Assembly: GCA_035506155.1 (NCBI GenBank)
Contig: DATJPX010000138.1
Coordinates: 1-16,610 of the forward strand
Source: UBA877 sp035506155
Lineage (GTDB): Bacteria > Chloroflexota > Anaerolineae > Anaerolineales > Villigracilaceae
Reading direction: 5' to 3'
DNA length: 16,610 nucleotides
The notes beneath the pieces were generated by a model. The model did not search any database. It worked only from the letters and a program-made list of their open reading frames with translations, and was not told the origin of the DNA. The translations under genes and the position numbers were made by a program. Below are positions 13,387 through 16,610 of the stretch, piece by piece (within the stretch, counting starts at the first letter, position 1; every line of letters starts with the position of its first letter).

Positions 13387-15912
13387 TTATTGCCCGGCAT
13401 AGGCGGCGATCGGCCCGCTCCCATAATTGGTTCCTGATGACCATGTGGCAGGCAAGGCTGCGAGAGTGGTCTCCAGGCTTGTCTGGGATGCGGTGCCTCC
13501 GGTTGCAGATCCGATATCCATGAAGGCGAGGGAGTTGGAGGCCGTGGTCGGCTCCAGGATGGCGATCCAGTACACTGTACCTGCAGTGATGTTCACCGTG
13601 GTTGCGGAGTAGCTGACGGAGTTCCAACCTTTGGCCGGGGAGCTGACCGTCCCGTCGGCGAGCAGCGTACCTGGGCTCCCGCCCGCATCTGTGTAAAGCC
13701 CGATGATTACGCTCGTGGCCTTGTTATTGGCGTGCAAGTCTACCCACAGGGTGTTTACCTGGCCGCTGGCAGCGGCGGTGAATTGGAACGCTTCTGCCTG
13801 CCCAATGGGATTGGTATCCTGCTTCAGACCGCTCGTATTATCCTGACCGACCAAGAGCGTGCCGGTATTCGTGGGCGAAGGTGCTTCTGTCGCCGAGGGC
13901 GTGGGCGTCGATGTAATTGTGGGCGTCGAGGACGGTGTGAAAGTATTGGTGCTCGTAGCAGTATAGGTTGGGGTGAACGTCAGGCTGGGCGTGTCGGTAT
14001 CTGTGTATGTGAGCGACGGGCTTGGGGTGAAGGTCGAGGAATTTGTAAACGAGGGTGTAAAGGTATCCGTGGATGTACGGGAGGGGGTAAGGCTTGGAGT
14101 ATAGGTGGCAGTGTTGGTTGGTGTATTTGTGCGAGTGAAGGTGGGAGTGTGGGTGTTTGTGTTGGATGGGGTGAATGTCTTGGTGAAACTGGGCGTAAAT
14201 GTGGACGACGGAGTGAATGTGTGAGTTGAAGTGGATGTCGGTGTGAAGGTGCGTGTATAGGTTGCAGATGCCGTGTTGGTTCGGGTATACGTCGGTGTCC
14301 GTGTGAATGTGGAAGTAAAAGTGTTTGTCCGGGTGAAGGTACGGCTGACCGTGGGCGTGGAACTGCGCGTGTAAGTGTGCGTTGGCGTATACGTCAGGCT
14401 CCGGGTATAACTGGGGGTAAAAGTGCGAGTCAATGTGGGGGTGGCCGATCGGGTAGGGGTGATGGATTTTGTGGGAGTATTGGTCCGAGTCACAGTCTTA
14501 GTGGGAGTGGACGTGACCGTCTTTGTCGGGGTTAGTGTGAAGGTACCCGTCCGGGTTGGACTGGGCGATTTGGTCGGGGAGAGGCTGAGAGTCATTGTAG
14601 CCGAACGGGTCAAAGTTTTGCTTCGGGTCGGCGTGTAGGTCAGGGATGGGGTGGGGGTGAGGAGACCTTCGTCCACCAGTTGCTTGGCCTGGTCCCCAGT
14701 TGTGACCTTGATGTCGTTAGGGGTGCAATATTCGCCTGTCATTGTGCAGGCGACGTTGAGTTCGTCGGGTGAGATCAGCGTGGGTACGGATGGCGGTCCG
14801 ACGGCGTCCGTGCCGTTAGGCCCTCCGAGTGGTACAGTGACTTTCTGCCCGGCGCCGAAATATTGTTCCTGTCCGTTGGAGACGATCTTCCCGGCTCCAC
14901 TGAAGAGGCTGACTTCCATGGTCTGTCCCTTGATCGCACGCAGGCTGGCATTGCCCATCAAGGTCAAATCCGCTCCATTGACGTTGAAATGGATCCCGGT
15001 GCCGTCGGGCATGGTGACCATCATCCCATCGAAAGGAGCCTTTTCGCAGATCACCTGGCCGAGGCCGCTCGAAAAGTAGAATGCTTCGAGGTTGGCGGAT
15101 TTGCTATCGACGGTGGTGTTTCCGAAGACGACCATGGTGACCGTCTCCCCGGGCAGGGACCGCGGCAGGTTGGCCATGATCTTGAAAACCGCGACACCCC
15201 AATCTTGTTTATTCAAATCGAGGGGCGAGACGGCCAGGCGGAGCAATTGATTAACGTCGACGATATCGCCTCGCTTGGAAAAGCTTTCCGAGGAGTCGGG
15301 AACCAAGTCGGCCTGGATCGTGTTGTTCCCATAGCAGACTTTGTTGGACCCGAACTTCTTGCAGGAGTTACCGGAGGCAGTCATGGCCCGGTCGATGACT
15401 GCCTTGCAATCGCTATCGTGATTGGCAAGGGCAGTGGAGGTTTTATCGGCAGGGGGCAGGTTAGCCAGACTGTTGTAGTGGGCGAAGACCAGACCAACCG
15501 ACCCGAGGCACAAGATGACCAGTCCCGCCGCGATCAGAGGTAACAAGGAACGCTTGCGAGGTTTGGATGGCTCCTGGTCTTTTGAGATGGGCTGCGGGAT
15601 GGTAGGCTGGGTGTCGGCGAGCGGTTCGCTGGCTGGGATTGGCGGATTGTCGGTAATGGCGGCATTGAGTGCGTCCAGCCGCTGCTGGGCCCATGGATGG
15701 TCGGGGCGCAGGCGCAGGATGCGCTTCAGACAGTAGGCTTCTTCTTCGCCGGTGAAGGTGGCCCGGGCGAGCAATTCCCATGCGGCAAGGTTATTGTTAT
15801 CGGATGCCAGGATTTCACGCAGCAACTGCCGGGCTTCGTTTTTTTTACCCCCTCGAATAAGCTCGGCGGCTTTGCGGAGCGGGATATTTCCCGGCTGGCT
15901 CGAATTAAGCAT
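13387..15912 (-). CDS. Single-pass surface protein: helical N-terminus, FecR-like region, Thr/Pro stalk, C-terminal beta-rich domain
   Basis: The 841-residue protein is predicted to span the membrane once. Residues 10-85 are a TPR-like helical region in the cytoplasm (EARQLLREILASDN, CLKRILRLRPDHPWA). After a Pro-rich linker and basic KPRKR comes a membrane helix at 122-143. Outside, 165-370 match a FecR-like family with CKKFGSNKVCYGN (184-196), WGVAVFKIMANLP (238-250), a VVFGNTTV block and SLFSGAGKIVSNGQEQYFGAG (335-355), the FecR core. Residues 418-685 are a Thr/Ser/Pro stalk of TPT-type repeats. Residues 686-841 form a beta-rich domain (IIGLYTDAGGSPGTLLADG, VYWIAILEP) seen at the ends of many secreted bacterial proteins; its ligand is unknown. 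The start at 15912 has AGAGGATGA just upstream. It lies 41 bases after the FHA gene and 113 before the kinase. It is a probable sensor or adhesin feeding the kinase, by inference. Confidence 0.88.
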   Translation of the reverse strand: MLNSSQPGNIPLRKAAELIRGGKKNEARQLLREILASDNNNLAAWELLARATFTGEEEAYCLKRILRLRPDHPWAQQRLDALNAAITDNPPIPASEPLADTQPTIPQPISKDQEPSKPRKRSLLPLIAAGLVILCLGSVGLVFAHYNSLANLPPADKTSTALANHDSDCKAVIDRAMTASGNSCKKFGSNKVCYGNNTIQADLVPDSSESFSKRGDIVDVNQLLRLAVSPLDLNKQDWGVAVFKIMANLPRSLPGETVTMVVFGNTTVDSKSANLEAFYFSSGLGQVICEKAPFDGMMVTMPDGTGIHFNVNGADLTLMGNASLRAIKGQTMEVSLFSGAGKIVSNGQEQYFGAGQKVTVPLGGPNGTDAVGPPSVPTLISPDELNVACTMTGEYCTPNDIKVTTGDQAKQLVDEGLLTPTPSLTYTPTRSKTLTRSATMTLSLSPTKSPSPTRTGTFTLTPTKTVTSTPTKTVTRTNTPTKSITPTRSATPTLTRTFTPSYTRSLTYTPTHTYTRSSTPTVSRTFTRTNTFTSTFTRTPTYTRTNTASATYTRTFTPTSTSTHTFTPSSTFTPSFTKTFTPSNTNTHTPTFTRTNTPTNTATYTPSLTPSRTSTDTFTPSFTNSSTFTPSPSLTYTDTDTPSLTFTPTYTATSTNTFTPSSTPTITSTPTPSATEAPSPTNTGTLLVGQDNTSGLKQDTNPIGQAEAFQFTAAASGQVNTLWVDLHANNKATSVIIGLYTDAGGSPGTLLADGTVSSPAKGWNSVSYSATTVNITAGTVYWIAILEPTTASNSLAFMDIGSATGGTASQTSLETTLAALPATWSSGTNYGSGPIAAYAGQ
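13858..14661 (-). repeat. Degenerate Thr/Pro-coding tandem repeat (stalk)
   Basis: About 265 codons encode short units such as TPT, TFTPS, TYTRT and TNTPT with abundant Thr, Ser and Pro and very few charged residues apart from Arg. On the plus strand this appears as a GTG/GGT-rich tract with recurring GTGTG and GGGTGT. The units are degenerate, not identical, so it is a protein-level repeat rather than a microsatellite. Such stalks are extended and are often O-glycosylated. Replication slippage could change the length. Confidence 0.9.
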
Positions 15913-15953
15913 TCATCCTCTGGTACAACCTCGGCCGCTCGGCGACTCGATGT

Positions 15954-16487
15954 CTACTTCGGTGATTCGATCTTTTGATAGACTGCGTACAAATAAAGTT
16001 TTCCGATTCGGATTTGTGTGCCGGTCGGCAGGGGATAAGCCCGGTTAGGGATGATCCGTTTTCGGTTAAGCAGAGTACCATTGGTGCTGTCCAGATCGAT
16101 GATGACGTACTCGCTGCTTTCCTTGCGGATCAAGGCGTGCCGGTGCGAGACCCCGAATTCATACCCTCCGTACGGCGTGAGATCGACGAATTTGTTTGAG
16201 TTGACGTTTAAGCGATTCCGGCCGAGGATGAACTCCTGCTGTTCCATGGTTGCAATTGGTTTGATGTAGTCCAATATAAAGAGGGATATTCCCTTGACCG
16301 GGACCTCCAGTGATTGGACGAACTCCTCCTCGATGACGCGCGAAAAATAATTCGCGTCCAAATCCATCCGTTTGGTGGTCGTGATCGAACTGGTCAGGCT
16401 GGCTTCCAGGGATGTACCGCAAAAGGCACAAAAAGCGGCAGTGGCTTCATTTTTACTGTTACAAACAGGACACGGTTTTTCACTCAT
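15954..16487 (-). CDS. Zinc-ribbon FHA-domain protein
   Basis: Predicted cytoplasmic phosphothreonine-binding protein. The 177 residues begin with a zinc ribbon, C6PVC9 and C20AFC23. A variable linker with a Thr/Ser cluster (TSSITTTKR, 32-40) could be a kinase target. A segment at 47-80 precedes the FHA domain (about 85-172), which has FILGR (86-90), the conserved SRH-type core S114-H115-R116-H117, and DLDSTNGT (131-138) with N136. Key phosphopeptide-binding positions (R90, S114, N136) are present. The start has a strong GAGGAGGAC site (16491-16499 complement). It is the first gene of the minus-strand operon with the surface stalk protein and the Ser/Thr kinase, so it is the likely reader or substrate of that kinase. 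Confidence 0.93.
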   Translation of the reverse strand: MSEKPCPVCNSKNEATAAFCAFCGTSLEASLTSSITTTKRMDLDANYFSRVIEEEFVQSLEVPVKGISLFILDYIKPIATMEQQEFILGRNRLNVNSNKFVDLTPYGGYEFGVSHRHALIRKESSEYVIIDLDSTNGTLLNRKRIIPNRAYPLPTGTQIRIGKLYLYAVYQKIESPK

Positions 16488-16563
16488 TATGTCCTCCTCA
16501 CAGATAATAAAAGAGAAAAACTGTTTGCAAAATTTGTGTTAAGATACTTTTTCTGTATTTTTA

Positions 16564-16592
16564 ATGATACAACTTCTAAGAATAATATGCAA
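16564..16592 (-). promoter_or_regulatory. Candidate promoter of the FHA-stalk-kinase operon
   Basis: The minus strand reads TTGCAT (complement of 16587-16592), a 17-base spacer, then TATCAT (complement of 16564-16569). It sits in a strikingly AT-rich 110-base region upstream of the FHA gene and would give a leader of about 70 bases. The region holds no other gene in this window. Confidence 0.55.
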
Positions 16593-16610
16593 ATATCCTT
16601 TCATTGTAAT

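Noticed and set aside
13732..14229. Gly/Cys/Arg-rich plus-strand frame opposite the stalk repeat
   Set aside because: It is a complementary reading of the Thr/Pro repeat and has no independent coding evidence.
13858..14661. CRISPR array or satellite DNA suggested by the recurring GTGTG pattern
   Set aside because: There are no identical repeats with unique spacers. The periodicity follows codons of a Thr/Pro-rich protein in one long frame.

Overview
The window looks like a GC-rich stretch of bacterial chromosome, most likely from the Chloroflexota (Anaerolineae-like). The pointers are a RecG with a long extra N-terminal region, a FecR-like surface protein with a Thr/Pro repeat stalk, a zinc-ribbon/FHA protein beside a membrane Ser/Thr kinase, and a LexA with a Gram-positive-type SOS box (GAAC-N4-GTTC). 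The lineage is inferred from gene style only. No rRNA, tRNA, CRISPR array, insertion sequence or phage gene was seen. Coding density is high and no gap without a gene exceeds 300 bases.

Left part, plus strand (1-1636): the 3' end of a Pro-rich protein with a C-terminal membrane segment, then a TTG-started family 2 glycosyltransferase of the ALG5/dolichyl-phosphate type, then ribonuclease HII (rnhB) overlapping it by 17 bp. A hairpin at 1661-1689 separates these from a minus-strand pair (3636 to 1750). That pair encodes a soluble helical/TPR-like protein with two CxxC pairs and a coiled coil, and a zinc-ribbon protein with two membrane helices. I do not recognise either as a named family.

Middle, plus strand (3808-7555): recG (replication-fork helicase), coaD (coenzyme A synthesis) and a short coiled-coil protein, closed by a strong hairpin at 7561-7587. 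That hairpin also ends the minus-strand molybdo-hydroxylase pair: a [2Fe-2S] subunit (10074-9610) and a Tat-exported molybdopterin-binding subunit (9613-7607), coupled by an ATGA overlap. The large subunit seems to lack an internal block of residues common in the family. LexA (10864-10196) lies upstream of this pair with its own near-consensus promoter, a LexA box inside the promoter spacer, and its own terminator.

Right part, minus strand (16592 to 10961): a probable three-gene signalling operon with a promoter at 16564-16592 and a terminator at 10961-11002. Its genes encode a zinc-ribbon/FHA protein, a large single-pass surface protein (helical N-terminus, membrane helix, FecR-like region, about 265-residue Thr/Pro stalk, C-terminal beta-rich domain), and a Ser/Thr kinase with six C-terminal membrane helices. 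I infer an envelope-sensing phospho-signalling module: surface protein as sensor or adhesin, kinase as transducer, FHA protein as phosphothreonine reader. This is the most interesting part of the window.
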